A stretch of DNA of 64,000 nucleotides, taken from Mobilisporobacter senegalensis. GTDB lineage: Bacteria; Bacillota; Clostridia; Lachnospirales; Lachnospiraceae. The position numbers and the translations under genes are program-made. The stretch spans positions 1 to 64,000 of the forward strand of contig NZ_RJVG01000008.1 in NCBI RefSeq assembly GCF_003752155.1. Reading direction: 5' to 3'. This document shows, piece after piece, positions 1 through 8,733 of this stretch. The stretch's first letter is position 1; every line of letters begins with the position of its first letter. The notes beneath the pieces are model-generated. The model made no database searches. It was not told the DNA's origin and saw only the letters and a list, made by a program, of their open reading frames with translations.

Positions 1-122
1 TCTTTCTTATAGTGAGGATTTATCATACCATATAAATATATAAATGGGACATAATTAAAAATGGTATATAAGGACTTTATCAAAAATCAATCAGAGTCAA
101 TAAAATTAAAAATAATTTATAC

Positions 123-151
123 TTGACAAATCCCGTATTTCTAAATATACT
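123..151 (+). promoter_or_regulatory. Promoter of the tRNA-Val/tRNA-Met pair
   Basis: TTGACA at 123-128 and TATACT at 146-151 are separated by 17 bases, an almost ideal sigma-A promoter about 50 bases before the first tRNA. Bases 1-122 are AT-rich and show nothing else I can name. Confidence 0.75.
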
Positions 152-200
152 ATCATAGTACTTACTGATTTAAATAGATAAATAATTTAATGTTAACCAT

Positions 201-273
201 GGGATCTTAGCTCAGCTGGGAGAGCATCTGCCTTACAAGCAGAGGGTCACAGGTTCGAGCCCTGTAGGTCCCA
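201..273 (+). tRNA. tRNA-Val (anticodon TAC)
   Basis: A full cloverleaf can be drawn. The acceptor GGGATCT pairs with AGGTCCC, the anticodon loop CTTACAA gives anticodon TAC, and the T-arm contains GGTTCGAGCC. The discriminator is A273. CCA is not encoded. Confidence 0.95.
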
Positions 274-338
274 TTTTTTATGGACTTTTTTAAGCAATAA
301 GTATGAGAAGTTATAAATTGTCCATAATAATATTATAT

Positions 339-412
339 GGCGGAATAGCTCAGTTGGCTAGAGCACACGGTTCATACCCGTGGTGTCATGGGTTCAAATC
401 CCTTTTCCGCTA
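339..412 (+). tRNA. tRNA-Met (anticodon CAT), elongator type
   Basis: The acceptor GGCGGAA pairs with TTCCGCT (one G-T pair), the anticodon loop is TTCATAC, and the T-arm is GGTTCAAATCC. A paired position 1-72 argues against initiator tRNA. A tRNA-Ile2 with a lysidine-modified CAT cannot be excluded from sequence alone, but the body matches clostridial elongator tRNA-Met. Confidence 0.9.
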
Positions 413-536
413 CTTCAGGATGCACATACATGAACGGACTTTCTAGTATCATGATGTGCATTTTTTGATATATAAAGAATTAATTACAGTTAACATATAC
501 TATAAAATGAGAGCAGTCATAGAAAGGAGAAATTTT

Positions 537-1082
537 ATGAGAGTTGGAATGGGATATGATGTCCATAAATTAGTAAAAGATAGAGATTTAATCCTTGGTG
601 GGATTAAAATACCATATGAAAGAGGATTATTAGGACATTCAGATGCAGATGTTTTAGTTCATGCGATCATGGATGCATTACTGGGAGGTGCAGCTTTGGG
701 AGATATCGGTAAGCATTTCCCGGATTCAGATCCAAAGTATAAAGGAGCATCCAGCATTGAACTATTAAAAGAAGTAAAAAACCTTCTTGCAAAGGAAATG
801 TTCTTTATTGAAAATATAGATGCAACAGTCATTGCTCAAAATCCGAAACTTGCACCGTACATACCAGAGATGGTGAAAAATATTGCAAAGACTTTACGGA
901 TTAAAGAAAATCAAATAAATATTAAGGCAACAACAGAAGAAGGGCTGGGCTTTACGGGAACTGGAGAGGGAATTTCAGCACAGGCGATTTGTATGCTCAA
1001 TTCTGTGGGTAATTATATTTATGATGATATAATGACTGTAGAAAAGAATTGTTCTTCCTGCAGTGGATGCTGTAAACGTTAG
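537..1082 (+). CDS. ispF: 2-C-methyl-D-erythritol 2,4-cyclodiphosphate synthase
   Basis: IspF forms 2-C-methyl-D-erythritol 2,4-cyclodiphosphate in the MEP isoprenoid pathway, as a cytosolic trimer with metal sites. The metal ligands are visible as D8 and H10 in GYDVHK and H42 in [13 protein letters not shown]; the substrate loop LGHSDAD and the C-terminal [12 protein letters not shown] are intact. The ATG at 537 follows AAAGGAGA by seven bases and starts the protein at the family's usual MRVGMGYD. The upstream in-frame ATG at 456 has no ribosome site. At 181 residues it exceeds the usual 155-160 because of a tail ending in five cysteines ([12 protein letters not shown]), which is unusual. 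Confidence 0.95.
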   Translation: MRVGMGYDVHKLVKDRDLILGGIKIPYERGLLGHSDADVLVHAIMDALLGGAALGDIGKHFPDSDPKYKGASSIELLKEVKNLLAKEMFFIENIDATVIAQNPKLAPYIPEMVKNIAKTLRIKENQINIKATTEEGLGFTGTGEGISAQAICMLNSVGNYIYDDIMTVEKNCSSCSGCCKR

Positions 1083-1165
1083 TATACCATTTTGAGATGT
1101 ATTCTTTAAAAGAGTGGATAAATTAAAATGATTTTTATCTGATATTACTGGTTTGGAGGAAAACT

Positions 1166-2497
1166 ATGGAGGAAAAGAAATCAAAGGTTATGAGTTATGA
1201 AAAAGTTTATACTGAAAAACAACAAAAAGACTCATATGATTTATGGAAACTTTGTTTTGGCGATACCAGAGAATATATGGATAATTATTTTGCCTGGAGA
1301 TTAAAAGAAAATCAGATACTATCATTGTATAGTGATGAAGCTATGACTTCTATGATTCATTTAAATCCTTATCCTCTTATACTGTCAGGAAAAGAGATAC
1401 AAACAAATTATATTGTTGGCGTAGCTACAAGACCGGAATATCGTAAACAAGGGCTTATGAGAAAACTTCTGACAAAGGCTCTTGAGGATATGTATGAGGA
1501 AGGTCATGAATTTACCTGGCTGATGCCGGCAAGTGACAAAATCTATCTTCCATTTGATTTCCGATATATTTATGAACAACAAAGAAGAAAAATAACCATA
1601 AATAAAGATAATGCATCTGTTTGGTCAGAGGAAAAAGAAAGTGATGTTCAGGCGGCAGCTATTCGTGGACTGGGGAATAAGGAATATCAGGATAAAATAG
1701 ACCAGTCTGATATTTATATAAAGGTTTTGGACAGCAGCAATTCAAAAGAGATAACGCGTCTGATTAGTTTCGTAAATAAAGTATTAGATAAGACACAGGA
1801 AATCTTTGCAAAGCGGGATGAACATTACTATAAAAGACTTCAGGCAGACATGGAGAGTGCCGGCGGCAATGTATTGATTGTTTATAATGACAAAAGAATC
1901 ATTGGCTGCGTTTCCTATATGTTAGAAGGAAATTATGCTGAGATAACAGAGTCGGTCATTAGAAAGAAATATACCAGACAAATAGTAGAAACAGTTGTGA
2001 AGGCAATTGCTGCAAAGTGGACTGATAAGAAAGACTCAATCAAAAATGATAAAAATACAGATGAAGTGAAAGATAATTTAGAGATTACATTTCTTGAAAG
2101 TGAGTTTATGGATGAGTCAGTTCTTGATGATTTTCATTTTAATGGAGAAACAAAACCTATTATAATGGCCCGTATTGTAAATGTTCCAAAATTTATGAAG
2201 GGCATAACTGCAAAAGAACCATTATCCATTATAATTAAGATTGAGGATCCCATATTAGATGGAAACCATAATATATGGGAGTTTAATTTTCAGAATAAAA
2301 TTGGTGAAAGTTATTTTTGTGAAATAAGTTCGACAGATAAAATACCTGAAATAGTCCTTGATATTGGTAATTTTACTGAAATCTTTATGGGGCATAAGAA
2401 GATAACGGAGTTAGAGCAGAATTTATCTAATGATGTATTAGAAAAATTAAAAAATATAAAATTCTTTCATAAAATATTTCTAAATGAAATAGTATAG
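1166..2497 (+). CDS. Eis-like GNAT family N-acetyltransferase
   Basis: The 443-residue protein has the layout of the Eis family. An N-terminal GNAT fold carries the acetyl-CoA loop RPEYRKQGLMRKLL at about residues 88-101. A second acetyltransferase-like region follows, then a C-terminal sterol-carrier-like domain. Members acetylate amines, including aminoglycosides in some species; the substrate here is unknown. The start follows GGAGG by six bases. It lies between ispF and the Cys T-box with its own gaps on both sides, so it may be a separate transcript. Family assignment is good, function is not. Confidence 0.75.
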   Translation: MEEKKSKVMSYEKVYTEKQQKDSYDLWKLCFGDTREYMDNYFAWRLKENQILSLYSDEAMTSMIHLNPYPLILSGKEIQTNYIVGVATRPEYRKQGLMRKLLTKALEDMYEEGHEFTWLMPASDKIYLPFDFRYIYEQQRRKITINKDNASVWSEEKESDVQAAAIRGLGNKEYQDKIDQSDIYIKVLDSSNSKEITRLISFVNKVLDKTQEIFAKRDEHYYKRLQADMESAGGNVLIVYNDKRIIGCVSYMLEGNYAEITESVIRKKYTRQIVETVVKAIAAKWTDKKDSIKNDKNTDEVKDNLEITFLESEFMDESVLDDFHFNGETKPIIMARIVNVPKFMKGITAKEPLSIIIKIEDPILDGNHNIWEFNFQNKIGESYFCEISSTDKIPEIVLDIGNFTEIFMGHKKITELEQNLSNDVLEKLKNIKFFHKIFLNEIV

Positions 2498-2587
2498 TTT
2501 ATAATGAATTTATAAAGGATTGTGATACAAATTCCAGTGAAGATGCAGGCAGATTTGTGATTGCAAGATTAATATCTTGAAGTGATA

Positions 2588-2616
2588 TTGACAAATAACA
2601 CATTAATGCATAGAAT
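2588..2616 (+). promoter_or_regulatory. Promoter of the cysE-cysS T-box transcript
   Basis: TTGACA (2588-2593), a 17-base spacer and TAGAAT (2611-2616) place transcription start near 2623, just before the T-box leader. Confidence 0.6.
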
Positions 2617-2639
2617 ATATTAGAAAATAAGAACATATA

Positions 2640-2897
2640 TAAATAGCAATGAATAGAAGAGTAATTCTTTGGAAGATATCAGAGAGAGAATGTCGCCGTC
2701 TGAAAGCATTCTTTATGGGAAGAAGAATGAAGTGCATCTAGGAGCTGATTTTGTGAAGAAAGAGTAGCAAAATCCGGTTGCAGCCGTTATCTGTATGAAA
2801 GAAAGTATTCATACCTAAGGAAGAATGGGATGGAAGAATACTAAGTAGAGTGGAACCACGGTTAACTTCGTCTCTAATATTGAGACGGAGTTTTTTT
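2640..2897 (+). promoter_or_regulatory. T-box leader, probably cysteine-specific, with terminator
   Basis: The antiterminator core AGAGTGGAACCACGG (2847-2861) matches the T-box consensus, and it is followed by the terminator CGTCTC/GAGACG with a seven-T run (2869-2897). Upstream stem I contains GAATGAAGTGCATC, where TGC (Cys) is in the expected position of the specifier codon. This fits the downstream genes cysE and cysS: uncharged tRNA-Cys would switch on both cysteine synthesis and cysteinyl-tRNA synthetase. T-box identity is clear; the specifier reading is inference. Confidence 0.85.
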
Positions 2898-2991
2898 ACA
2901 TATTATGAAACTATATTCCATACCACAAAAATATTTTGGGATAGATGGGACTTTACTGTCTGGAATTCTTATAATAATGGAGGTTGAAATC

Positions 2992-3654
2992 ATGGGTATA
3001 ATAAGATATATTAAGGAAGAGATGCAGATTATAAAAGACAGGGATGCAGCAATTAAAACACCCCTGGAGGTATTTTTATATCCAAGTTTTAAAGCAATTA
3101 TAAGACATAGAATTGCACATAAATTATATAAGAACGGACATTACTTTTTAGCAAGATGGTATTCACAAAGGACTGTCAGAAAAACAGGAATTGAGATACA
3201 TCCTGGTGCGACGATTGGAAAAGGTTTATTCATAGATCACGGACATGGAGTTGTAATTGGTGAAACAGCGATTGTTGGTGATAATGTAACTCTTTATCAA
3301 GGAGTTACACTTGGCGGTACCGGGAAAGAACAAGGGAAAAGACATCCCACGATAGAGAACAATGTTATGATCAGTGCAGGTGCAAAAGTATTAGGTTCAT
3401 TTACTGTTGGTGAGAATTCAAAAATTGGTGCGGGATCTGTTGTATTATCTGAAGTTCCCCCAAACTCAACAGTTGTTGGTGTACCAGGCAGAGTGGTGAA
3501 AAGAGATAATGTTCGCATACCTACTGAAGATTTGGATCAAATTCATTTTCCAGATCCAGTTCTTAATGATTTATCCAGATTACAGTCAGATAATGAAATG
3601 CTGAAAAAACAATTAAAAGAAGCATGCGAAAGATTAAAAAAACTTGAAAAATAG
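2992..3654 (+). CDS. cysE: Serine O-acetyltransferase
   Basis: CysE acetylates L-serine from acetyl-CoA, the first committed step of cysteine synthesis. The 220-residue protein has an N-terminal helical part, then left-handed beta-helix hexapeptide repeats ([37 protein letters not shown]) with the catalytic DHGHG. It ends in a predicted coiled coil. The start at 2992 follows GGAGG by eight bases; the longer in-frame ORF from 2905 begins inside the terminator region and lacks a ribosome site. It is the first gene under the Cys T-box and lies 10 bases before cysS. Confidence 0.93.
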   Translation: MGIIRYIKEEMQIIKDRDAAIKTPLEVFLYPSFKAIIRHRIAHKLYKNGHYFLARWYSQRTVRKTGIEIHPGATIGKGLFIDHGHGVVIGETAIVGDNVTLYQGVTLGGTGKEQGKRHPTIENNVMISAGAKVLGSFTVGENSKIGAGSVVLSEVPPNSTVVGVPGRVVKRDNVRIPTEDLDQIHFPDPVLNDLSRLQSDNEMLKKQLKEACERLKKLEK

Positions 3655-3664
3655 GAGGAGTCCA

Positions 3665-5062
3665 ATGAAATTATATAATACACTGACTAAGAAGAAAGAA
3701 GAATTTGTACCGATAGAAGAGGGCAAAGTGCGTATGTATGTATGTGGTCCAACGGTATACAATTACATTCATATTGGTAACGCCAGACCTATGATTGTTT
3801 TTGATACCGTTAGACGTTATTTTGAATATAAAGGTTATGACGTAAATTATGTATCTAATTTTACAGATGTGGATGATAAGATAATTAAGAAAGCCAATGA
3901 AGAGGGAGTGGAAGCCTCTGAGATTTCTGAACGTTTTATTAAAGAAGCAAAGAAAGATATGGAAGATCTCAATGTGAAACCAGCAACAACTCACCCAAAG
4001 GCAACAGAAGAAATTGATGGAATGATTGAGATGATTCAGGCGCTGATTGATAGAGGACATGCATATGCAAAGAATGGATCGGTTTACTTCCGTACAAGAA
4101 GTTTTGATGGTTATGGTAAATTGTCAAAGAAGAATATAGATGATCTGGAAGCAGGTATTCGTATTGCTGTAAATGATGAAAAAGAAGATTCCATGGACTT
4201 TGTTTTATGGAAACCAAAGAAACAGGGAGAACCTGCATGGAAGTCCCCATGGGGAGAAGGGCGTCCTGGGTGGCATATTGAATGTTCTGTTATGAGCAAA
4301 AAATATCTTGGAGATCAAATTGATATTCATGCCGGTGGAGAAGATTTAATTTTTCCTCATCATGAAAATGAAATTGCTCAAAGCGAAGCAGCCAATGGAA
4401 AAGATTTCACAAAATATTGGTTACACAATGGCTTTTTAAATATTGATAATAAGAAGATGTCAAAATCAGAGGGGAATTTCTTTACCGTCAGAGAGATTGG
4501 TGAGAAATATTCTCTTCAGGTATTGCGTTTCTTTATGCTTAGTGCACATTATAGAAGCCCGGTTAATTTTAGCAGGGATTTGATGGAAGCTTCTAAAAAT
4601 GGATTAGACAGAATCTTAACTGCAGTAGATAATCTTAAGTTTATATCAGGAAGTGCTGCAAACAAAACAATCACTAAGGAAGAACAGGAATTTCTTGATA
4701 TTATAAAAGGATTGAATGGTAAATTTGATGCTGCAATGGAAGATGATTTTAATACAGCAGATGCAATTTCAGCAATTTTTGAAATTGTAAAAGCAGCGAA
4801 TACCAATCTTACTTCAGAGAATTCTTTAAGTGTGATTGAAACAACTTTAGAATTAATCAGTAAATTATGTAATGTACTGGGTATCATTACAGAAAAACAA
4901 GAAGAATTACTTGATGATGATATAGAGAAATTAATAGAAGATAGACAGAATGCCAGAAAGAATAAAGACTTTGCAAAAGCAGATGAAATCCGCAATCTTT
5001 TATTAGAAAAAGGTATTGTTTTAGAAGATACCAGAGAAGGGGTAAAATGGAAGAGAGCGTAA
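3665..5062 (+). CDS. cysS: Cysteinyl-tRNA synthetase
   Basis: CysRS charges tRNA-Cys with cysteine. It is a class I enzyme of 465 residues, the normal length. Visible are the zinc-site cysteine in [10 protein letters not shown], the HIGH-type YIHIGNARP, a second zinc cluster with WHIECSVM, and the KMSKS loop [10 protein letters not shown]. The ATG at 3665 is preceded by AGGAGG. It shares the T-box transcript with cysE, and its stop overlaps mrnC by 16 bases, suggesting coupled translation. Confidence 0.96.
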   Translation: MKLYNTLTKKKEEFVPIEEGKVRMYVCGPTVYNYIHIGNARPMIVFDTVRRYFEYKGYDVNYVSNFTDVDDKIIKKANEEGVEASEISERFIKEAKKDMEDLNVKPATTHPKATEEIDGMIEMIQALIDRGHAYAKNGSVYFRTRSFDGYGKLSKKNIDDLEAGIRIAVNDEKEDSMDFVLWKPKKQGEPAWKSPWGEGRPGWHIECSVMSKKYLGDQIDIHAGGEDLIFPHHENEIAQSEAANGKDFTKYWLHNGFLNIDNKKMSKSEGNFFTVREIGEKYSLQVLRFFMLSAHYRSPVNFSRDLMEASKNGLDRILTAVDNLKFISGSAANKTITKEEQEFLDIIKGLNGKFDAAMEDDFNTADAISAIFEIVKAANTNLTSENSLSVIETTLELISKLCNVLGIITEKQEELLDDDIEKLIEDRQNARKNKDFAKADEIRNLLLEKGIVLEDTREGVKWKRA

Positions 5063-5481
5063 ATAGTTTTATTGGTTTAATAAATGAACAATTTAAATTA
5101 CCATTTACAGATATTAAAACATATTCCCCTTTAACATTGGCCTATATTGGGGATAGTATCTATGATCTGGTGATTCGGACTATGATAGTAAAGCGTGGCA
5201 ATGCTCCAGTGAATAAGCTTCACAAATCCGCGAGCAGTATGGTAAAGGCATCGGCACAAATGGAATTATTTCATCGTATTGAACCAGAATTAACCGAGGA
5301 AGAACTTTCGATTTATAAGAGAGGTAGAAATGCCAAATCATATACTTCTGCAAAAAATGCAAGTATATCAGATTATCGATCGGCTACTGGGTTTGAAGCT
5401 CTGATGGGATATTTATATTTAACAGACCAGTTACCAAGGCTATTAGAGCTTATTAGCATGGGGCTGAACAAAAAAGAGTAA
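5047..5481 (+). CDS. mrnC: Mini-ribonuclease III
   Basis: Mini-III is a small RNase III catalytic domain without a dsRNA-binding domain; in Bacillus it matures 23S rRNA. The 144-residue protein has the signature [15 protein letters not shown], with acidic residues that bind magnesium, and a second part [12 protein letters not shown]. The start overlaps the end of cysS by 16 bases, the conserved Firmicute arrangement. It is followed 18 bases later by another rRNA-processing gene, rlmB. Confidence 0.92.
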   Translation: MEESVNSFIGLINEQFKLPFTDIKTYSPLTLAYIGDSIYDLVIRTMIVKRGNAPVNKLHKSASSMVKASAQMELFHRIEPELTEEELSIYKRGRNAKSYTSAKNASISDYRSATGFEALMGYLYLTDQLPRLLELISMGLNKKE

Positions 5482-5499
5482 ACAGAGTAGGAGAATAAA

Positions 5500-6240
5500 A
5501 TGAGATACGAAGAATTTACAATAGAGGGAAGAAACCCAGTCCTTGAGGCATTTCGTGCAGGGAAAACAATTGATCGTGTATTTATTCTGGATGGATGCCA
5601 GGATGGACCAATAAAATCCATTCTAAGGGAAGCAAAAAAGGGAGATACTATTATCTCTTTCGTCAAAAAAGAAAGGCTTGACCAAATTTCTGAAACTGGG
5701 AAGCACCAGGGTGTAATTGCCTATGCAGCAGCATATGAATATGCACAGGTGGAGGATATTTTAAATTTAGCAAAAGAGAAGAATGAACCTCCATTTATTA
5801 TTATATTGGATAGCATTGAGGACCCCCATAATCTTGGAGCAATGATCCGGACAGCGAATCAGGCTGGTGCTCACGGTATCATCATTCCTAAGAGAAGAGC
5901 AGTTGGATTAACAGCAACTGTTGCGAAGGTATCTGCCGGGGCAATTAACTATACTCCTGTTGCAAAAGTAACGAACCTTACATCTACCATTGAAGAATTG
6001 AAAGAACATGGACTCTGGTTTGTATGTGCAGATATGGATGGAGAAGTAATGTACAAACTTGACCTGAAAGGTCCCATTGGTTTAGTTGTGGGAAGTGAAG
6101 GAGAAGGTGTATCCAGGTTAGTGAAGGAAAAATGTGATTTTATTGCAAAGATTCCTATGGCAGGTGATATTGATTCACTAAATGCATCAGTAGCCATGGG
6201 TATTTTATCTTACGAGATTGTTAGACAAAGGATGAATTAA
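5500..6240 (+). CDS. rlmB: 23S rRNA (guanosine-2'-O)-methyltransferase
   Basis: A SPOUT/TrmH-family enzyme of 246 residues that methylates a 2'-OH in 23S rRNA (G2251 in E. coli). The N-terminal RNA-binding part starts with EGRNPVLEAF. The three SPOUT motifs follow: LDSIEDPHNLGAMIRTA, GLVVGSEGEGVSRL and IPMAGDIDSLNASVAMGI, which form the knotted SAM site. AGTAGGAG lies before the ATG. Its stop is one base before the TTG of the next gene, so the two are almost certainly cotranscribed. Confidence 0.93.
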   Translation: MRYEEFTIEGRNPVLEAFRAGKTIDRVFILDGCQDGPIKSILREAKKGDTIISFVKKERLDQISETGKHQGVIAYAAAYEYAQVEDILNLAKEKNEPPFIIILDSIEDPHNLGAMIRTANQAGAHGIIIPKRRAVGLTATVAKVSAGAINYTPVAKVTNLTSTIEELKEHGLWFVCADMDGEVMYKLDLKGPIGLVVGSEGEGVSRLVKEKCDFIAKIPMAGDIDSLNASVAMGILSYEIVRQRMN

Positions 6241-6241
6241 T

Positions 6242-6763
6242 TTGGCGAAGGAATATCTGCTTGTAGATGGCTATAATATAATATTTGCCTGGGAGGATCT
6301 TCGGGATTTAGCAGATGACAATCTTGAAGCAGCCAGGGTAAAACTTGCTGATATACTGTGTAATTATCAGGGATTTAAGAAGAATGAGGTTATCCTTGTA
6401 TTTGATGGGCATAAATTCAGAGGTAATCCAGGCAGCATCTATCATTATAATAATATTGATATTGTATATACAAAAGAAGCTATCTCAGCAGATCAATTCA
6501 TAGAGACAGTTGTACAGCAGATGGGAAGAAGCTATAATATAAGGGTGGCTACTTCAGATGCACTTGAGCAAGTGATTATCCTTGGAAAAGGAGCAACCAG
6601 AGTTACTGCAAGAGAATTAAAAGCTGAAATCAGGGCAGTTGAGAAAAGCATTGAAGAAACATATAAAAAGAAAGTAAGCAACAAAAGAAATAGTCTGATT
6701 GATAATTTATCAGATGAGATGGCAGAGCTACTAGAGAAGATGCGGCTAGATGATTCAAAGTAA
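6242..6763 (+). CDS. yacP: NYN-domain RNA-binding/nuclease-like protein (YacP)
   Basis: The protein starts at TTG 6242 (AAAGGATG about 11 bases before it), giving MAKEYLLVDGYNIIFAW, the typical YacP N-terminus. VDGYN, VFDGH and VATSDALEQ supply the acidic residues of a PIN-like NYN nuclease fold. Bacillus YacP (Rae1) cleaves mRNA on the ribosome; equivalence here is by family and gene order. The C-terminal 50 residues are charged and helical. It lies between rlmB and sigH, as in other clostridia. Confidence 0.9.
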   Translation: MAKEYLLVDGYNIIFAWEDLRDLADDNLEAARVKLADILCNYQGFKKNEVILVFDGHKFRGNPGSIYHYNNIDIVYTKEAISADQFIETVVQQMGRSYNIRVATSDALEQVIILGKGATRVTARELKAEIRAVEKSIEETYKKKVSNKRNSLIDNLSDEMAELLEKMRLDDSK

Positions 6764-6777
6764 CGGGGGTGAATGAT

Positions 6778-7410
6778 ATGATATATTCTGAAGAATTTCA
6801 TGATATGTCAGATTCTGATATTTTCGAAAGAATGCATAAGGGAGATAAACAGGCAGTTGATTATCTCATGGAGAAGTATAAATATCTTGTCCGTCAAAAA
6901 GCCAGAACTTTGTTCCTTATGGGTGGAGATAAAGATGACCTGATTCAGGAAGGTATGATAGGACTTTATAAAGCAATTCGTGATTATAAAGAGGATAAGG
7001 ATAATTCCTTTCGAAACTTTGCCGATTTATGCGTATCCAGACAAATGTATAATGCGATTAAAGCCTCCAACCGTAAAAAGAATATTCCATTAAACAATTA
7101 TATATCCTTTTATACCCCTATTCATGGAGACAATCGTGAATATGAAGACAAGTTTTCCATGGTTGACTTAATCATTCAGGATAATGAATTAAATCCAGAG
7201 GAAATGCTTATTGACAAAGAGAATACCAGTATGATACAATATGAACTTGGTAAGCGCCTTAGTAGTTTTGAGCAGCAGGTTTTGCAAATGTATCTTGGTG
7301 GATTAAGTTATACTCAGATAGCCGAGGAACTTGAAAAAGAACCCAAATCAATTGATAATGCCCTTCAAAGAATCAAGGCGAAATTAAATCAGATATTAAG
7401 AGAAAGATAA
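6778..7410 (+). CDS. sigH: RNA polymerase sigma-H factor
   Basis: Sigma-H (Spo0H) directs early sporulation and stationary-phase transcription. The 210-residue protein has region 2 (LMEKYKYLVRQKAR, DKDDLIQEGMIGLYKAIRDY, FRNFADLCVSRQMYNAIK) and region 4 (SSFEQQVLQMYLGGLSYTQI plus the AEELEKEPKSIDNALQRIK recognition helix). GGGGGTG at 6765-6771 lies six bases before ATG 6778. The GTG at 6769 lies inside this ribosome site, so I reject it as the start. It is the last gene of the housekeeping block and implies a spore former. Confidence 0.92.
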   Translation: MIYSEEFHDMSDSDIFERMHKGDKQAVDYLMEKYKYLVRQKARTLFLMGGDKDDLIQEGMIGLYKAIRDYKEDKDNSFRNFADLCVSRQMYNAIKASNRKKNIPLNNYISFYTPIHGDNREYEDKFSMVDLIIQDNELNPEEMLIDKENTSMIQYELGKRLSSFEQQVLQMYLGGLSYTQIAEELEKEPKSIDNALQRIKAKLNQILRER

Positions 7411-7423
7411 ATTTCTCTAATAT

Positions 7424-7496
7424 GCTGCCGTGGCACAGTAGGTAGCGCGCAACATTGGTAGTGTTGAGGTCACGGGTTCGATTCCCGTCGGTAGCT
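7424..7496 (+). tRNA. tRNA-Thr (anticodon GGT)
   Basis: The acceptor GCTGCCG pairs with CGGTAGC, the anticodon loop TTGGTAG gives GGT, and the T-arm is ACGGGTTCGATTCCCGT. The discriminator is T7496. It marks the border between the conserved block and the AT-rich island, so it is a candidate integration site, although no copy of its 3' end was found at the other border. Confidence 0.88.
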
Positions 7497-7546
7497 TAAT
7501 AAAATAGTGAGTAAAATTAAGGGTTTGATAGATTTTGCGAATAGGA

Positions 7547-7574
7547 AAAGCACTCGTAGTTGAGTGTTTTTTTT
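7547..7574 (+). terminator. Terminator after tRNA-Thr
   Basis: AAGCACTC pairs with GAGTGTT across a six-base loop and is followed by a run of eight T, a good intrinsic terminator for the sigH/tRNA-Thr unit. Confidence 0.8.
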
Positions 7575-7586
7575 GATGTTCGGTGA

Positions 7587-7829
7587 CTATTTGGTGACTG
7601 CTTAAAAACTGGACTATGGAAGATTGTAGAACGTGAAACTAATTATATAGAGAATAAATTAATAAATGCTAGGTTTAAAAAATCATTGTCATTTAATACT
7701 ACAGGACAAGAATTAGGGATCACCAAAGAAGCAGTTAGACAATGGGAGAGTAAAGCATTAAGAAAGCTGAGACGATCAAGAGTAACGAGAGAGATACAAG
7801 AAAAGTTTGAAATTATAGTTTTATGGTAA
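7587..7829 (+). pseudogene. Remnant of a sigma-70 region 4 helix-turn-helix
   Basis: This frame is open to TAA 7827-7829 and encodes TTGQELGITKEAVRQWESKA followed by LRKLRR. This matches the region 4.2 helix-turn-helix of sigma-70-type factors (family pattern EIGE..GVSRERVRQIEAKALRKL). No credible start, ribosome site or sigma region 2 precedes it, so it is the 3' end of a lost gene. It lies about 100 bases beyond tRNA-Thr at the start of the accessory island. Confidence 0.65.
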
Positions 7830-7979
7830 TAATTAATGGATTTCCACTATAAATTATTCTCTTAAGAAAATAATTTTGACTTTGCATGAAATGCTTTTTA
7901 GTATTATTTAATACAAGCTTATTGAAACATAAAAATTAATGGTATATAATGGATACAAGAAAATTTAAGGGGGATACAA

Positions 7980-8228
7980 ATGGGACTATTTAGAGAAACA
8001 CCAGAGAAAGATCGTGAAAAGATACAGGACTACATTAATGAATATCAATTAAACGAATTAAATGAAAATGATTTAGAACTTTTAAAGAAAAGTATTTTAA
8101 AAGTAGAGTCATACTTGGTTCCTTCAGCAGACATATACGTATCGCTCATGGTTACTCAAAACTGGACAATAATGAAACAACTTGAAAGATTAAATAAGAA
8201 TATTGAAGAATTGAAAAATAAATTGTAA
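7980..8228 (+). CDS. Small hypothetical protein, charged and helical
   Basis: The 82-residue protein follows AAGGGGG by seven bases and is closed by a terminator, so it is probably expressed. It is rich in Glu, Lys, Asn and Leu, with a likely amphipathic C-terminal helix (MKQLERLNKNIEELKNKL). It has no cysteine pairs, signal peptide or membrane segment. I do not recognise the family. It lies between the sigma relic and a toxin-like ORF in the island. Confidence 0.6.
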   Translation: MGLFRETPEKDREKIQDYINEYQLNELNENDLELLKKSILKVESYLVPSADIYVSLMVTQNWTIMKQLERLNKNIEELKNKL

Positions 8229-8233
8229 TGATG

Positions 8234-8262
8234 AAGGCGCTCTTATAATGAGTGCCTTTTTA
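8234..8262 (+). terminator. Terminator after the 82-residue ORF
   Basis: AAGGCGCTC (8235-8243) pairs with GAGTGCCTT (8250-8258), allowing one G-T pair, followed by a short T run. Confidence 0.7.
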
Positions 8263-8291
8263 GTATTGCATGAATAAAAAAGAAGCACATA

Positions 8292-8340
8292 TGCAAATAC
8301 TAGAACTATCCTTGAAAGAAAGGAGGGCTCTAGTATGCAT
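8292..8340 (+). promoter_or_regulatory. Hairpin occluding ribosome site and start codon
   Basis: TACTAGA (8298-8304) pairs with TCTAGTA (8329-8335), ATCCTT (8308-8313) faces AAGGAG (8320-8325), and ATGCA (8291-8295) can pair with TGCAT (8336-8340). The Shine-Dalgarno AAGGAGGG and the ATG of the next ORF both lie in the 3' arm. Such sequestration is a hallmark of type I toxin mRNAs. Confidence 0.6.
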
Positions 8341-8433
8341 GAAATAATTATTTTCCTGTATATCGTAGAATCATTGATTGTATCTACAGAAAGAGTTATA
8401 GATTTAATCAATCGATATTACAGAAAGCCATAA
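8335..8433 (+). CDS. Candidate type I toxin-like hydrophobic peptide (32 aa)
   Basis: A 32-residue peptide starts MHEIIIFLYIVESLIV, one short membrane-spanning stretch, and ends in the basic RYYRKP. AAGGAGGG lies seven bases before the ATG. The build (hydrophobic segment plus cationic tail, RBS buried in an inverted repeat, hairpin just downstream at 8443-8497) resembles Fst/TxpA-type toxins, but no family match can be claimed from sequence reading. No antitoxin RNA is identified with certainty. Confidence 0.5.
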   Translation: MHEIIIFLYIVESLIVSTERVIDLINRYYRKP

Positions 8434-8442
8434 TCAAGGACT

Positions 8443-8497
8443 AAAACTACTTGTCCGATAATGTTACCTACAATAATATTATTGGACTAATAGTTTT
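8443..8497 (+). terminator. Long hairpin 3' of the toxin-like ORF
   Basis: AAAACTACTTGTCCGATAAT (8443-8462) is complementary at 17 of 20 positions to 8478-8497. It could end the toxin-like transcript or be part of an RNA antitoxin. There is no strong T run after it. Confidence 0.45.
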
Positions 8498-8661
8498 ATA
8501 TTATTCATATTAAGTTATAGTTTTATATAACGTTTATTAAATTGTATTTTAAGAGCATCGGGGTATTTATACTATAAGGCATAAAATGGAATAAGTTTCA
8601 TATTGAATATTGAATTTATAAATGATAAAATATTCTCAATTCAATACGGAGGTGAATTAGC

Positions 8662-8733
8662 ATGGCTAAATTAAGGAAATGCATTCGCAGATTTATTTCT
8701 TTATGTAAGATATTTAAATTTTTCTTGCATTAG
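8662..8733 (+). CDS. Candidate 23-aa cationic peptide with occluded start
   Basis: GGAGGTG lies seven bases before an ATG that opens MAKLRKCIRRFISLCKIFKF plus FLH, then stop. The peptide is strongly cationic and amphipathic, with eight Lys/Arg in 23 residues. The start region ATTAGCATGGC (8656-8666) is perfectly complementary to GCCATGCTAAT (8775-8785) after the stop, so the two ends of the message can pair and hide the start codon. A hairpin CCGGGAAG/CTTCCTGG lies between them. Expression is unproven. Confidence 0.45.
   Translation: MAKLRKCIRRFISLCKIFKFFLH

Noticed and set aside
2905-2991. Longer N-terminus for CysE from ATG 2905
   Set aside because: It begins at the T-box terminator, lacks a ribosome site and extends beyond the family N-terminus.
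7581-7600. GGTGACTATTTGGTGACT as the tail of an integrase gene and as an attachment core (GGTGACTATT also at 12466-12475)
   Set aside because: A ten-base match in AT-rich DNA is weak, no integrase reading frame is present, and no copy of the tRNA-Thr 3' end was found near 13.6 kb.
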